64,000 nucleotides of DNA from Burkholderiales bacterium (GCA_025350145.1 JANXYH010000017.1:24610-88609); one strand, 5' to 3'. Counted from the first letter of the stretch, positions 38,695 through 48,070 are shown. Numbers and translations are program-made. The notes: generated by a model from the letters alone, not told the origin.

Positions 38695-40188
38695 TCACTT
38701 GCCGGGGCGGATCACCAGGTAGTTGACCCACTCGCCGCGCCGCACCATGACGCTGACGGCGCGGGTTTTTTCAGCCTTGCCGGCCAGGGCCATGAACTGC
38801 TTCAGGTCGGCGACCTCGGTGTTGTCCAGGGCCAGGATCACGTCGCCCTCGCGCAGACCGGCCCGTGCGGCCGCACCCTCGGCGCCATCGACCCGAACGC
38901 CGCCGCGGATCTTCAACTCGCGGCGCTGGCTGTCGCCCAACTCGCTCACCGTCAGTCCGAGCGCGGACTTACCGGCGGCGCTGGCGCCGGGCTCAACCTG
39001 GGCCACGCGGGTGACGGCATCGGCTTCGAACTCGACCACGGTGACGCTGATGTCGCGCAAGTTGCCGCGGCGGTAGACCTGCAACACGGCTTTGGTGCCG
39101 GGCTTGGTGTTGCCGATCAAGCGCGGCAGGTCGCCTGACTTCTCGATCACTTTGCCATCGACCTTGGTGATGATGTCGCCCGGCTCGATCCCGGCCTTGT
39201 CGGCCGGGCCACCGGCGTCGGCGCCGCTGACCAAGGCGCCGGTGGGTTTGCCCAGGCCGATCGATTCAGCCACGTCCTTGCTGACCGGGCCGATGCGCAC
39301 GCCGATGCGGCCGCGGATGACGCGCCCGCTGCTGCGCAACTGGTCGGCGACGCGGCCGGCCTCGTCGATCGGAATCGCGAACGAGATGCCCATGAAGCCG
39401 CCCGAGCGGCTGTAGATCTGCGAGTTGACGCCGACCACCTCGCCGCGCATGTTGATCAGCGGGCCGCCGGAGTTGCCCGGGTTGATGGCCACGTCGGTCT
39501 GGATGAAGGGCAGGTAGTCGCCGGTATCGCGGGCCTTGGCGCTGACGATGCCGGCGGTGACGCTGTTCTCCAGCCCGAACGGCGAACCTATGGCCATCAC
39601 CCATTCACCGACCTTGAGCCGCCCGACATCGCCGAGCTTGACCGCCGGCAGGCCACTGGCCTCGATCTTGACCACCGCCACGTCGGTGCGCTTGTCCGCG
39701 CCGATGATCTTGGCCTTGAATTCGCGCTTGTCGGTCAGCGTCACCAGCACCTCGTCGGCACCGTCGACAACATGCGCATTGGTCATCACGAAGCCGTCGG
39801 CGCTGAGGATGAAGCCCGAGCCGACGCCGCGCTGGGTCGGCTCCTCGTCGTTGTTGTTGTTGCCATTGCCACGCGGCGCGTTGCGGCCACCCGGCCCGCC
39901 GGGCAGGGGAATGCCGAAGCGGCGAAAGAATTCCTCCATGTTCGGGTCCATGCCCGGCGCGGTGGCATTGCGGCCACTGCGCTCGAGCGTGCGGATGTTG
40001 ACCACCGATGGCCCGACCCGCTCGACCAGCTCGGTGAAGTCGGGCAACTCGCCCTTGCCCTGCGCCGCACTGGCGCCGGGCAGCAAGGCGGTCAGCAGCG
40101 TCAATGCCGCGCTCAGGCCGAGCGACAGCAGCAGCGGTCGGCGGGGGGTGGGCAAATGCGGTGTCAACGCGCTCAGGAATTTCGGCAT
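38695..40188 (-). CDS. mucD: Periplasmic serine protease MucD/DegP-like (HtrA family)
   Basis: HtrA protease of 497 aa for quality control of envelope proteins. Signal sequence with hydrophobic core LLLSLGLSAALTLLTALL and cleavage near ASAAQG; catalytic triad His139 (TNAHVVDGAD), Asp169 (KRTDVAVVKI), Ser240 (NPGNSGGPL). Two PDZ domains follow (about 285-375 and 400-497). An Asn-rich loop (NGNNNNDEE) sits between strand and His. The ATG at 40188 is preferred to 40257. It directly follows rseA, typical for a sigma-E operon, but rseB is missing between them. Confidence 0.94.
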   Translation of the reverse strand: MPKFLSALTPHLPTPRRPLLLSLGLSAALTLLTALLPGASAAQGKGELPDFTELVERVGPSVVNIRTLERSGRNATAPGMDPNMEEFFRRFGIPLPGGPGGRNAPRGNGNNNNDEEPTQRGVGSGFILSADGFVMTNAHVVDGADEVLVTLTDKREFKAKIIGADKRTDVAVVKIEASGLPAVKLGDVGRLKVGEWVMAIGSPFGLENSVTAGIVSAKARDTGDYLPFIQTDVAINPGNSGGPLINMRGEVVGVNSQIYSRSGGFMGISFAIPIDEAGRVADQLRSSGRVIRGRIGVRIGPVSKDVAESIGLGKPTGALVSGADAGGPADKAGIEPGDIITKVDGKVIEKSGDLPRLIGNTKPGTKAVLQVYRRGNLRDISVTVVEFEADAVTRVAQVEPGASAAGKSALGLTVSELGDSQRRELKIRGGVRVDGAEGAAARAGLREGDVILALDNTEVADLKQFMALAGKAEKTRAVSVMVRRGEWVNYLVIRPGK

Positions 40189-40278
40189 CTGGGGCTCTCT
40201 CGTCGTCTCAAAGGGTTGGGCGGGTCGGTCGGGGCGGGGAACAGGGTAGGCCAACACAGGTCGCCCGAATTCGGCCGC

Positions 40279-40881
40279 TCACTTCAATTCGACCGTGCGG
40301 TTGTCGACCTGGCGCAGCCAGGTGCCATCGGGCTGGGCGACGCGGCGGATCGACTGCTGCCGGCGGTCCTCGAGGTAGCGGTCGATCGTGCGGTCGCGGA
40401 CCAACACCACAGCATCGACGGCCAGGCTGCTGTTGTTGCCGCGCAGGCCGGTGTCGGCGCTGGCCAAGGTCGGCCCGACCGTGTCCTCGGGCGCGGCGCG
40501 CAGCACCCAGACCATGCTGGCGACAGCGGCAAAGCCGGCGGCCATGGCCAAGGGCCCGGCCAGACGCCGCCAGGGCAGGCGGCGCGGCGCCAGCGGCACG
40601 GCCTCGTCGGCCAGACGCAGCCGCAAGGCCTGCAGGAAGCGTTCATCGGCGACTGCGCCAGCGGCCAATTCGTCGCTGCGCATCACGTCGCCGAGCAACA
40701 GGAAGCGGTGCCAGCGGGCACGCGCTTCGGGGTCGTAGCGCCAGGCGGCGCAGGCCTGCGCCAGCTCGCCAGGACCACAGGCGTCGTCGACCAGCGCAGA
40801 CAAAGCCGGGCCGCAACCGTCCTGCGCCAAGGTGCCGGTCTGGCCGTGGCGACTGCGTCGTTCATCAAGTCTCTTGTCCAT
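40279..40881 (-). CDS. rseA: Sigma-E anti-sigma factor RseA-like
   Basis: Anti-sigma factor of 200 aa. The N-terminal cytoplasmic domain has LSALVDDACGPGELAQACAA and WHRFLLLGDVMRSDEL, the RseA sigma-binding pattern. One membrane helix follows (LAGPLAMAAGFAAVASMVWVL), then a periplasmic tail of about 80 residues. ATG 40881 and two GTG codons up to 40893 are possible starts. It lies directly after rpoE. Regulated cleavage by DegS/RseP would be expected from family knowledge; those genes are not here. Confidence 0.87.
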   Translation of the reverse strand: MDKRLDERRSRHGQTGTLAQDGCGPALSALVDDACGPGELAQACAAWRYDPEARARWHRFLLLGDVMRSDELAAGAVADERFLQALRLRLADEAVPLAPRRLPWRRLAGPLAMAAGFAAVASMVWVLRAAPEDTVGPTLASADTGLRGNNSSLAVDAVVLVRDRTIDRYLEDRRQQSIRRVAQPDGTWLRQVDNRTVELK

Positions 40882-40948
40882 ACCCTTCACCACCTGTCTG
40901 TGACCGCGGCAGCGACGCCGCCGGCGCTCGCCGCATTGCCCACCCTGC

Positions 40949-41560
40949 TCACCACCGCTCGCCCGCCCGCCTGTCCAGCAGCGGCTTCAGGCGCTGTGAG
41001 ATCGCCTCGCGCGCCCGGAAGATGCGTGAGCGCACCGTGCCGATCGGGCAAGCCATCGCCACTGAAATCTCCTCGTAGCTCAAGCCCTCAATTTCGCGCA
41101 GGGTGATGGCCTGGCGAAGATCCTCAGACAAATCGTCGATCGCAGCGTTCACGGTCTGGGCGATTTCCTTGCTGGCCAGCAACGCCTCGGGCGTTTCGGC
41201 ATGGCTTAGTTCGCGCTTGCCGCGGTAAGTTTCGTCATCTTCGTCCGATTCGCCCAGCAATGCCGACTCCAGCACCACCGGGTCGCGCTTCATGTCCATC
41301 AGCGCCTTCTTGGCGGTGTTGACGGCGATGCGGTAGAGCCAGGTGTAGAAAGCGCTGTCGCCACGGAATTGCGGCAGCGCCCGGTAAGCGCGGATGAACG
41401 ACTCCTGGGCGATGTCGGGCACCAGGTTGGTGTCGCGCACCATCCGAGAGATCAGCCGCTCTAGCCGGCGCTGGTACTTGACGACCAGCATTTCGAAGGC
41501 GCGCTGCTCGCCGCGTTGCGCGCGCTCGACCAGCGCAGCATCGGTGGCGTCCGGAATCAC
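40949..41560 (-). CDS. rpoE: RNA polymerase sigma factor RpoE
   Basis: Extracytoplasmic-function sigma factor of 203 aa. Region 2 has ERAQRGEQRAFEMLVVKYQR and RGDSAFYTWLYRIAVNTAKK; region 4 has LREIEGLSYEEISVAMACPI and GTVRSRIFRAREAISQRL. Both closely match E. coli sigma E. The GTG at 41560 is the family start and overlaps the stop of the upstream gene (GTGA), so translation is coupled. It heads rpoE-rseA-mucD. Confidence 0.95.
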   Translation of the reverse strand: MIPDATDAALVERAQRGEQRAFEMLVVKYQRRLERLISRMVRDTNLVPDIAQESFIRAYRALPQFRGDSAFYTWLYRIAVNTAKKALMDMKRDPVVLESALLGESDEDDETYRGKRELSHAETPEALLASKEIAQTVNAAIDDLSEDLRQAITLREIEGLSYEEISVAMACPIGTVRSRIFRAREAISQRLKPLLDRRAGERW

Positions 41561-42042
41561 GCCGCCGGCCCGGACTGTGGCGACCCGGCTTGCGGCCTGT
41601 CGGCCTGGCGCGACCAAGCCAGCAGGGCCACCCGCATGCCATGCCAACGCCGGCCTGCATCGCCGCGATGCAGGCAGGCCCAGGTGTGGCGTCGGGCGCC
41701 GGCCACCCGCCAGCGCAGCAGGATCCAGGCGCCCAGGTCGATCTGCACCCGCAGGTCTGACAGGGCATGACCCGGTCCGGTCGGCGACGCGGTTGCCAGC
41801 CACTGCCATTGCTGGCCATCCCAGCGCACATGGCCGGCGACCGGGCGCCAGGACCAGGCGCCGACCACGGCCGCCGATCCGGCCACCAGCAGCAGACCCA
41901 AGGCCGGCAGATCCACGCCCAGCAGCGCCGCCAGCAAGGCCTGGATGCCAGCGCCCAGCGCCAGCGCGTAGCCCAGCGCGATCAGCACCCGCTCGAACCG
42001 CCCGCTGGCGATAGGCGCGTCGGCAGGGGGGGCGTGGCGCAT
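41557..42042 (-). CDS. Small membrane protein of unknown function before rpoE
   Basis: Protein of 161 aa with two adjacent membrane helices (about residues 20-62: FERVLIALGYALALGAGIQA then a second stretch) and a soluble tail with HVRWDGQQWQWLA and IDLGAWILLRWRVA. The layout recalls the YgfX/CptA family, but I am not sure. It overlaps rpoE by four bases (GTGA) and starts 37 bases after fabF, so it is probably in the same transcript and could tie lipid genes to sigma E expression. Confidence 0.6.
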   Translation of the reverse strand: MRHAPPADAPIASGRFERVLIALGYALALGAGIQALLAALLGVDLPALGLLLVAGSAAVVGAWSWRPVAGHVRWDGQQWQWLATASPTGPGHALSDLRVQIDLGAWILLRWRVAGARRHTWACLHRGDAGRRWHGMRVALLAWSRQADRPQAGSPQSGPAA

Positions 42043-42078
42043 CGCCGGGGCACAGCGGTCGAGGGCCGCAGCAGGCCG

Positions 42079-43323
42079 CTAGACCCGGCGCAGGACGAGC
42101 GTGCCGTTGGTGCCGCCGAAGCCGAAGTTGTTCTTCACCGCGACCTCGATCTTCATGTCGCGCGCGCTGTTGGCGCAGTAGTCCAGGTCGCACTCGGGGT
42201 CCTGGTTGAAGAGGTTGATCGTCGGCGGGCTGACCTGGTGGTGCAGTGCCAGCACCGTGAACACCGACTCGATCCCGCCAGCCCCGCCGAGCAGGTGCCC
42301 GGTCATGGATTTGGTGGAATTGACGGTCAGCGCCTTGGCGTGGTCGCCAAAGGCCAGCTTGATCGCGTTGGTCTCGTTCAGGTCGCCCAGCGGCGTGGAA
42401 GTGCCATGGGCATTGAGGTACTGCACCTCGTCGGCGTTGACGCCGGCATTGCGCAGCGCGGCGCGCATCGCCCGCTTCGGCCCGTCGACGTTGGGCGCGG
42501 TCATGTGGAAGGCATCGGCACCCATGCCGAAGCCGGCCAATTCGGCATAGATCTTGGCGCCGCGCGCCTTGGCGTGCTCGAACTCCTCCAGCACCATCGC
42601 CCCAGCGCCTTCGCCCAGCACAAAGCCGTCGCGGTCTTTGTCCCAGGGCCGCGAGGCGGTGGCGGGCGAGTCGTTGCGGGTGGACAGCGCGCGCGCAGCG
42701 GCAAAGCCACCCAGCCCCAGCGGCGAAATCGTCGCCTCGGCGCCACCGGCAATCATCACGTCGGCATCGCCATATTCGATCATCCGCCCGGCGTCACCGA
42801 TGCAATGCAGGCCGGTGGTGCAGGCCGTGACCATGGCCACGTTCGGGCCGGTGTAGCCGTACTTGATCGAGAGGTGGCCCGAGATCATGTTGATGATCGA
42901 AGCCGGGACGAAGAACGGCGAAATCCGCCGCGGCCCGCGTGCGCCATATTCGACCTGGGTCTGCTCGATCATTGGCAGGCCGCCTATGCCCGAGCCGACC
43001 ATGCAGCCGATCCGCTCGGCCTGCGCCTCGCTCAGGGTCTTGCCGTCCGGCAGACCGGCGTCGGTCACCGCCTGGATCGCAGCGGCCAGGCCGAAGTGGA
43101 TGAAGGTGTCCATGTGGCGGGCCTCCTTGCCGGGGATGTAGTCCTCGACATTGAAGCCCTTGACCTCGCCGGCGAACTTGCAGGCAAAGGCCGAAGCGTC
43201 GAACTTGGTGATGTTGGCAATGCCAGAGCGGCCGGCCACCAGGTTGGCCCAGGCCTCGGCCACGCTGTTGCCGACCGGGCTGACCAGCCCGAGCCCAGTG
43301 ACCACGACACGACGGCGAGCCAT
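42079..43323 (-). CDS. fabF: 3-oxoacyl-[ACP] synthase II
   Basis: Condensing enzyme of 414 aa in fatty-acid elongation. Catalytic Cys168 in VTACTTGLHCIGDA, the two histidines in NAHGTSTPLGDLNE and SMTGHLLGGAGG, and the C-terminal NNFGFGGTNGTLVL block. Full length. It follows acpP by nine bases, the usual acpP-fabF pair. Confidence 0.97.
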   Translation of the reverse strand: MARRRVVVTGLGLVSPVGNSVAEAWANLVAGRSGIANITKFDASAFACKFAGEVKGFNVEDYIPGKEARHMDTFIHFGLAAAIQAVTDAGLPDGKTLSEAQAERIGCMVGSGIGGLPMIEQTQVEYGARGPRRISPFFVPASIINMISGHLSIKYGYTGPNVAMVTACTTGLHCIGDAGRMIEYGDADVMIAGGAEATISPLGLGGFAAARALSTRNDSPATASRPWDKDRDGFVLGEGAGAMVLEEFEHAKARGAKIYAELAGFGMGADAFHMTAPNVDGPKRAMRAALRNAGVNADEVQYLNAHGTSTPLGDLNETNAIKLAFGDHAKALTVNSTKSMTGHLLGGAGGIESVFTVLALHHQVSPPTINLFNQDPECDLDYCANSARDMKIEVAVKNNFGFGGTNGTLVLRRV

Positions 43324-43332
43324 GCCGTGGAC

Positions 43333-43593
<261 letters not shown>

Positions 43594-43701
43594 TCAAATC
43601 CAGCCTGGGATTCTACTGGCCGTGCCGTCGCCCCAAGGGCATCGCCACGCCGCGCCGGTCGGGCCTTCGCCCGGCGTCTTGGGTCGGTGACTGTGGCCGC
43701 T

Positions 43702-44529
43702 TCAGCCCATGTACATGCCGCCGTTGACATGCATTTCGGTGCCGGTGATGTAGCCCGCCAGGGGCGAGGCCAGGAACGCCACGGCGTGGCCGATTTCTTC
43801 GGGCGTGCCCAAGCGGGCGAGCGGAATTTGCGCCAGCAGCGCGGCCCGCTGGGCCTCTGCCAGAGCGTCGGTCATGTCGGTGGCGATGAAGCCCGGGGCA
43901 ATGCAGTTGACGGTGATGTTGCGGCTGCCCAGTTCACGCGCCAGGGCCCGGCTCATGCCGGCCAGCCCGGCCTTGGCCGCAGCGTAGTTGGCCTGGCCGG
44001 CATTGCCGCTGGCCCCGACCACCGAGCTGATGTTGATGATGCGGCCATAGCGCTGCTTCATCATGCCGCGCATCACCGCCCGGCAGAGGCGGAACACCGC
44101 CTTCAGGTTGGTGTCATGGACAGCGTCCCAGTCCTCGTCCTTCATCCGCACGCCCAAGCCGTCGCGGGTGATGCCGGCGTTGTTGACCAGCACCTGCAAG
44201 CCGCCCTCGGCCTTGACGATGGCCTCGATCGCCGCATCGACCGCCGCCGCATCGGTGACGTTCAGGCAGATGCCGCGACCGCCGGCAGCCGCCAGCGCCA
44301 CGCTGATCGCCTGCGCACCGGCCAGGGTGGTGGCCGTGCCGATGACGGTGTAGCCCTGCGCGGCCAGCGTCGCAGCGATGGCCTTGCCGATGCCGCGCGT
44401 CGCGCCGGTAACGAGCGCGACTTGACGTTTCTCGCCGGTAACGAGCGCGACTTGACGTTTCTCGCCAGTGACGAGCGCAACTTGCGGCTTCGCGTCGGTG
44501 CCGGGCCCGCCCTGCTTCGTTTCACTCAT
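43702..44529 (-). CDS. fabG: 3-oxoacyl-[ACP] reductase with repeated N-terminus
   Basis: Short-chain dehydrogenase of 275 aa that reduces 3-oxoacyl-ACP with NADPH. The cofactor loop TGATRGIGKAIA begins at residue 41 instead of near 10. The catalytic Ser lies in NISSVVGASG and the Tyr-Lys in NYAAAKAGLAGM. The extra N-terminal residues come from a 30-bp unit present three times, each coding for K-(P/R)-Q-V-A-L-V-T-G, so the first beta strand is copied twice ahead of the real fold. No other start codon lies between the copies. Overlaps fabD (ATGA). Otherwise normal and probably functional. Confidence 0.94.
   Translation of the reverse strand: MSETKQGGPGTDAKPQVALVTGEKRQVALVTGEKRQVALVTGATRGIGKAIAATLAAQGYTVIGTATTLAGAQAISVALAAAGGRGICLNVTDAAAVDAAIEAIVKAEGGLQVLVNNAGITRDGLGVRMKDEDWDAVHDTNLKAVFRLCRAVMRGMMKQRYGRIINISSVVGASGNAGQANYAAAKAGLAGMSRALARELGSRNITVNCIAPGFIATDMTDALAEAQRAALLAQIPLARLGTPEEIGHAVAFLASPLAGYITGTEMHVNGGMYMG
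44401..44490 (-). repeat. 30-bp tandem triplication inside fabG
   Basis: Three head-to-tail 30-base units at 44401-44430, 44431-44460 and 44461-44490. The first two differ at one base; the third is more diverged. In frame on the minus strand they encode KPQVALVTGE, KRQVALVTGE and KRQVALVTGA, and the last runs into the NADPH-binding loop. Confidence 0.95.
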
Positions 44530-45464
44530 GCCAGCATTCCCCTGACTTCGACCAGGCTGGCCGGATCGAACAAGGCCGCGCCGGTCAGTTCAGCGTCAAT
44601 GCGCTTGACCATGCCCGCCAGCACCTTGCCCGGGCCGCACTCGACGACATGCCGCAATCCCCGCGCCTTCAGTGCCTGCACCACTTCGACCCAGCGCACC
44701 GGGCCCGAGGCCTGGCGGTAGAGCGCATCGCGGATCGCGGCCGGGTCGCTGACGACTTGGGCATCGATGTTGTTCACCACCGGCAGGCGCGGCACCTGCC
44801 AGGCCACGCTGGCCAGCCGCTCGCGCAACTGCTCTGCCGCCGGCTGCATCAGCGCGCAATGGAAGGGCGCAGACACCGCCAGCGGCAGCGTGCGCTTGGC
44901 GCCCATCGCCTTGAGCAATTCGCAGGCCTTGTCGACACCGGCCTTGCTGCCGGCGATCACGGTCTGCCTCGGATCATTGAAATTGGCCGCCGAGACAACC
45001 TCGCCACTGGCCTGTGCCGCCTGCGCGCAGCCCTGCTCGACCAGGGCCGGCTCCAGGCCGAGGATCGCCGCCATTGCGCCCACGCCCACCGGCACCGCCG
45101 CCTGCATCGCCTGGGCGCGAAAGCGCACCAGCGGCAAGGCCTCGCCCAGACTGAGCGCGCCAGCGGCAACCAGGGCCGAATACTCACCCAGCGAATGCCC
45201 GGCCAGCGCCGCCGGCTCGGCGCCACCTTCGGCGCGCCAGGCGCGGTAGCAGGCGATCGCTGCCGTCAGCATCACCGGCTGGGTGTTGGTGGTCAGGTCG
45301 AGCAGATCCTTGGGGCCCTGGCGGATCAGCCCGGCGATGTCCTGGTCCAGCGCCTGCGCCGCCTCGTCCAAGGTGGCGCGCACCGCCGGGTGGTCGCCCC
45401 AAGCATCGAGCATGCCCACGGCCTGCGAGCCCTGGCCGGGGAAAACGAACGCGAACGAATTCAT
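44526..45464 (-). CDS. fabD: Malonyl-CoA:ACP transacylase
   Basis: Acyltransferase of 312 aa that loads malonyl groups on ACP. It starts MNSFAFVFPGQGSQAVGM; the nucleophile is Ser91 in LAGHSLGEYSALVAAG, and the catalytic His lies in AVSAPFHCALMQPA. A GTG 12 bases upstream (45476) is a possible alternative start; the ATG has GGAG at a suitable distance. Full length, followed by fabG with ATGA overlap. Confidence 0.96.
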   Translation of the reverse strand: MNSFAFVFPGQGSQAVGMLDAWGDHPAVRATLDEAAQALDQDIAGLIRQGPKDLLDLTTNTQPVMLTAAIACYRAWRAEGGAEPAALAGHSLGEYSALVAAGALSLGEALPLVRFRAQAMQAAVPVGVGAMAAILGLEPALVEQGCAQAAQASGEVVSAANFNDPRQTVIAGSKAGVDKACELLKAMGAKRTLPLAVSAPFHCALMQPAAEQLRERLASVAWQVPRLPVVNNIDAQVVSDPAAIRDALYRQASGPVRWVEVVQALKARGLRHVVECGPGKVLAGMVKRIDAELTGAALFDPASLVEVRGMLA

Positions 45465-45506
45465 CGCAGTGGGCACTCCGATCCGGGCAAGGTGTATTGG
45501 GTAGAG

Positions 45507-45554
45507 GTCGGGCGGACGGGCGGACGGGCGGTCGGGCGGACAGGCGGACAGGCG
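45507..45554. repeat. 8-bp tandem repeat, six units, between fabH and fabD
   Basis: Six consecutive octamers of the form G(A/T)C(G/A)GGCG fill almost half of the 96-base gap between the fabH stop and the fabD start. The repeat ends only a few bases from the fabH stop codon. Variable copy number by slippage is plausible. Confidence 0.85.
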
Positions 45555-45560
45555 GGTGGA

Positions 45561-46559
45561 CTACAGGTCCAGCAGCACCGCGCCCCAGGTGAAGCCGCCA
45601 CCCACGCCTTCGAGCAACAGTGTCTGGCCAGGGCGGATCCGGCCGGCGCGCACGGCGTGGTCCAGCGCCAGGGGAATCGAGGCGGCCGAGGTGTTGCCGT
45701 GCTGGTCGACTGTCACGACCAGCTTGTCCAGCGGCAGCCTCAGCTTCTTGGCCGTGCCCTGCATGATGCGGATATTGGCCTGGTGCGGGATCAGCCAGTC
45801 GATGTCGCTGGCCTGCCGCCCGGCCTTGGCCAGCACCGCCCTGGCGGCCGACTCCAGCACCCCCACGGCCAGTTTGAACACCGCCGGGCCGTCCATCTTC
45901 AGCAGCGGATCGCCTGACACCTGGCCGCCCGAGACCGTGCCCGGGACGCAAAGGATGCCGGCGTGCCGGCCATCGGCATGCAGCTCCGTCGCCAGGATGC
46001 CGGGCGTGTCGCTGGCCTGCAGCACGACCGCGCCGGCACCATCGCCGAACAGCACGCAGGTGCTGCGGTCGTTGAAATCGAGCAATCGCGAAAACACCTC
46101 AGCGCCAATCACCAGGGCGCGGCTGGCGCTGCCGGTGCGGATCATCGCGTCGGCCACGGTCAAGGCATAGACGAAACCGCTGCACACCGCCTGCACGTCA
46201 AATGCGGCGCAGCCAGCAATGCCCAGCTTGGCCTGGAGGATGCAGGCCGAGGACGGGAACACCATGTCCGGCGTCGAGGTGGCGACGATGATCAGGTCGA
46301 TGTCGCCGGGCTGCAGCGCGGCCGCCGCCAAAGCCCGGCGCGCAGCCACTGCCGCCAGGTCGCTGACCTGGCTGTCGGCATCGACGAAATGGCGGGCGCT
46401 GATGCCGGTGCGCTCAACGATCCACTGGTCCGAGGTCTCGACCCCGCGCTGGGCCAGCTCGGCGGTCAGATCGGCGTTGGTGACGCGCCGTGCCGGCAAG
46501 AAGCTGCCGGTGCCGGTGATGCGTGAATAGCGGGGCGGTGAAGCGGGATTGGCGGTCAT
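45561..46559 (-). CDS. fabH: 3-oxoacyl-[ACP] synthase III
   Basis: Initiating condensing enzyme of 332 aa that joins acetyl-CoA and malonyl-ACP. Catalytic Cys126 in [18 protein letters not shown], His in [13 protein letters not shown], Asn in [16 protein letters not shown], and C-terminal [11 protein letters not shown]. Full length. Start overlaps the plsX stop (ATGA at 46556-46559). Confidence 0.97.
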   Translation of the reverse strand: MTANPASPPRYSRITGTGSFLPARRVTNADLTAELAQRGVETSDQWIVERTGISARHFVDADSQVSDLAAVAARRALAAAALQPGDIDLIIVATSTPDMVFPSSACILQAKLGIAGCAAFDVQAVCSGFVYALTVADAMIRTGSASRALVIGAEVFSRLLDFNDRSTCVLFGDGAGAVVLQASDTPGILATELHADGRHAGILCVPGTVSGGQVSGDPLLKMDGPAVFKLAVGVLESAARAVLAKAGRQASDIDWLIPHQANIRIMQGTAKKLRLPLDKLVVTVDQHGNTSAASIPLALDHAVRAGRIRPGQTLLLEGVGGGFTWGAVLLDL

Positions 46560-47644
46560 GCGGCCTGGGGTGCGGTGCCATCCGTCGGGGTTGACGGCAT
46601 GGCCAAGGCGCTGCGGATCTGGTCGTGCACCCGGTCGAGCAATCGGTTGCGGGCGGCATCATACGCTCGGGCCATGGCCCGCTCGAAGGCCAGTTCATCA
46701 GCCGATCCATGGGCCTTGAAGACCAAGCCGCGCAGGCCCAGCAAGGCGCCGCCGCTGTAGCGCCTGGGGTCGACCCGGTCGCGAAAGCGCTTGAGCACCG
46801 GCAGCGCGGCCAGGGCGGCAAGCTTGGACAGCGGTGTCCGGCTGAACTCTTCCTTGATGAACTGGGTCAGCATGCCGGCCAGCCCCTCGGAGGTCTTGAG
46901 CAGCACGTTGCCGACGAAGCCGTCGCAGACCACCAGGTCGGCGGTGCCCTTGTAGATGTCGTTGCCTTCGACATTGCCGAGAAAATTGATCAGCCCGGCG
47001 GCATGGGCATTGCGCAGAAGTTCGGCGGCGCGCTTGATCGTGTCATTGCCCTTGATCGCCTCTTCGCCGATGTTGAGCAGGCCGACGCTGGGCCGGGCAA
47101 TGCCGTCCAGGGCGCTGACCAGGGCGCTGCCCATAAGGGCGAACTGCAACAGGTTTTCGGCGTCGCAATCGACATTGGCGCCCAGGTCCAGCACCTTGGT
47201 GAAGCCGCCGCGGGCATTGGGCAATTGGGCGGCGATGGCCGGACGGTCGATGCCGTCGAAGGTCTTGAGCACATAGCGCGCCACCGCCATCAGTGCGCCG
47301 GTGTTGCCGGCACTGACGCAGACATCGGCGGCGGCGGGTTCGGACCCTTGCGCCTTGAGCTGGGCTATCGCCACCCGCATCGACGAGTCGCGCTTGCGCC
47401 GCAGCGCCACCTCGACCGGGTCATCCATGGCCACGATCTCACTGGCCAGCACCGGCGTGCAACGTGGCCAGCCCTGGGCCGGCGCCAGCGCAGCGGCCGT
47501 GCCGACCAGCAGCAGATCGGCCAGCGGGTGGGCCGCGAGAAAGGTCCGGCAGGCCGGCAAGGTGACCGCCGGCCCGTGGTCACCGCCCATGCAGTCGACC
47601 GCCAACCGTACCCGCGCCAGAGGCGACAACACGCCATTCGACAT
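46556..47644 (-). CDS. plsX: Phosphate acyltransferase PlsX
   Basis: Enzyme of 362 aa that makes acyl-phosphate from acyl-ACP for phospholipid synthesis. Motifs [36 protein letters not shown] and [20 protein letters not shown] are typical. The ATG at 47644 is chosen because the conserved fold begins soon after; the frame is open to 47689. Gene order rpmF-plsX-fabH-fabD-fabG-acpP-fabF equals that of E. coli. Confidence 0.96.
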   Translation of the reverse strand: MSNGVLSPLARVRLAVDCMGGDHGPAVTLPACRTFLAAHPLADLLLVGTAAALAPAQGWPRCTPVLASEIVAMDDPVEVALRRKRDSSMRVAIAQLKAQGSEPAAADVCVSAGNTGALMAVARYVLKTFDGIDRPAIAAQLPNARGGFTKVLDLGANVDCDAENLLQFALMGSALVSALDGIARPSVGLLNIGEEAIKGNDTIKRAAELLRNAHAAGLINFLGNVEGNDIYKGTADLVVCDGFVGNVLLKTSEGLAGMLTQFIKEEFSRTPLSKLAALAALPVLKRFRDRVDPRRYSGGALLGLRGLVFKAHGSADELAFERAMARAYDAARNRLLDRVHDQIRSALAMPSTPTDGTAPQAA

Positions 47645-47721
47645 GCTCAGCTCGGCGCGATGGTCAGAGAGTTGGGAAGCTTGCAGCACAGCCGCAGCAC
47701 GCTAGGTCAACCGGGGCTGGA

Positions 47722-47809
47722 GCGCAAGCCGGGCCAGCCCTCGGCGCAAGCCGGTCCAGCCCTCGGCGCAAGCCGGTCCAGACCTTGGCGCAAGCCGGTC
47801 CAGACCTTG
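47722..47809. repeat. 22-bp tandem repeat, four units, between rpmF and plsX
   Basis: Four consecutive 22-base units GCGCAAGCCGG(G/T)CCAG(C/A)CC(C/T)T(C/G) at 47722-47743, 47744-47765, 47766-47787 and 47788-47809. Units three and four are identical. The unit length is not a multiple of three and no spacers occur, so it is neither coding nor CRISPR. It fills much of the 243-base rpmF-plsX gap. Confidence 0.95.
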
Positions 47810-47887
47810 GCGCCGCCGACCCGAGGCGGCCAGTCCAGGCCCTGCAAACAATCCGGCTGCACGTTGGCCAAGCCGGACCCCACGAAT

Positions 47888-48070
47888 TCAGGCGTCGGCC
47901 TTGGTCTTGAGCACCTTGCGGCCACGGTAGAAGCCGGTTGGGCTGATGTGGTGGCGCAGGTGCACCTCGCCGGTGACCGGCTCGATCCCCGTGCCCGGCG
48001 TCACCAGGGCGTTGTGCGAGCGGTGCATGCCGCGCTTTGAGGGCGACTTCTTGTTCTGTTGAACGGCCAT
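47888..48070 (-). CDS. rpmF: 50S ribosomal protein L32
   Basis: Ribosomal protein of 60 aa. [20 protein letters not shown] at the start and [18 protein letters not shown] at the end are diagnostic. The zinc-binding cysteines found in some L32 proteins are not present. A good GGAG precedes the ATG. It sits between yceD and plsX as in most proteobacteria. Confidence 0.97.
   Translation of the reverse strand: MAVQQNKKSPSKRGMHRSHNALVTPGTGIEPVTGEVHLRHHISPTGFYRGRKVLKTKADA

Noticed and set aside
47722..47809. CRISPR-like array
   Set aside because: The 22-bp units are directly adjacent without spacers and no cas gene is present.
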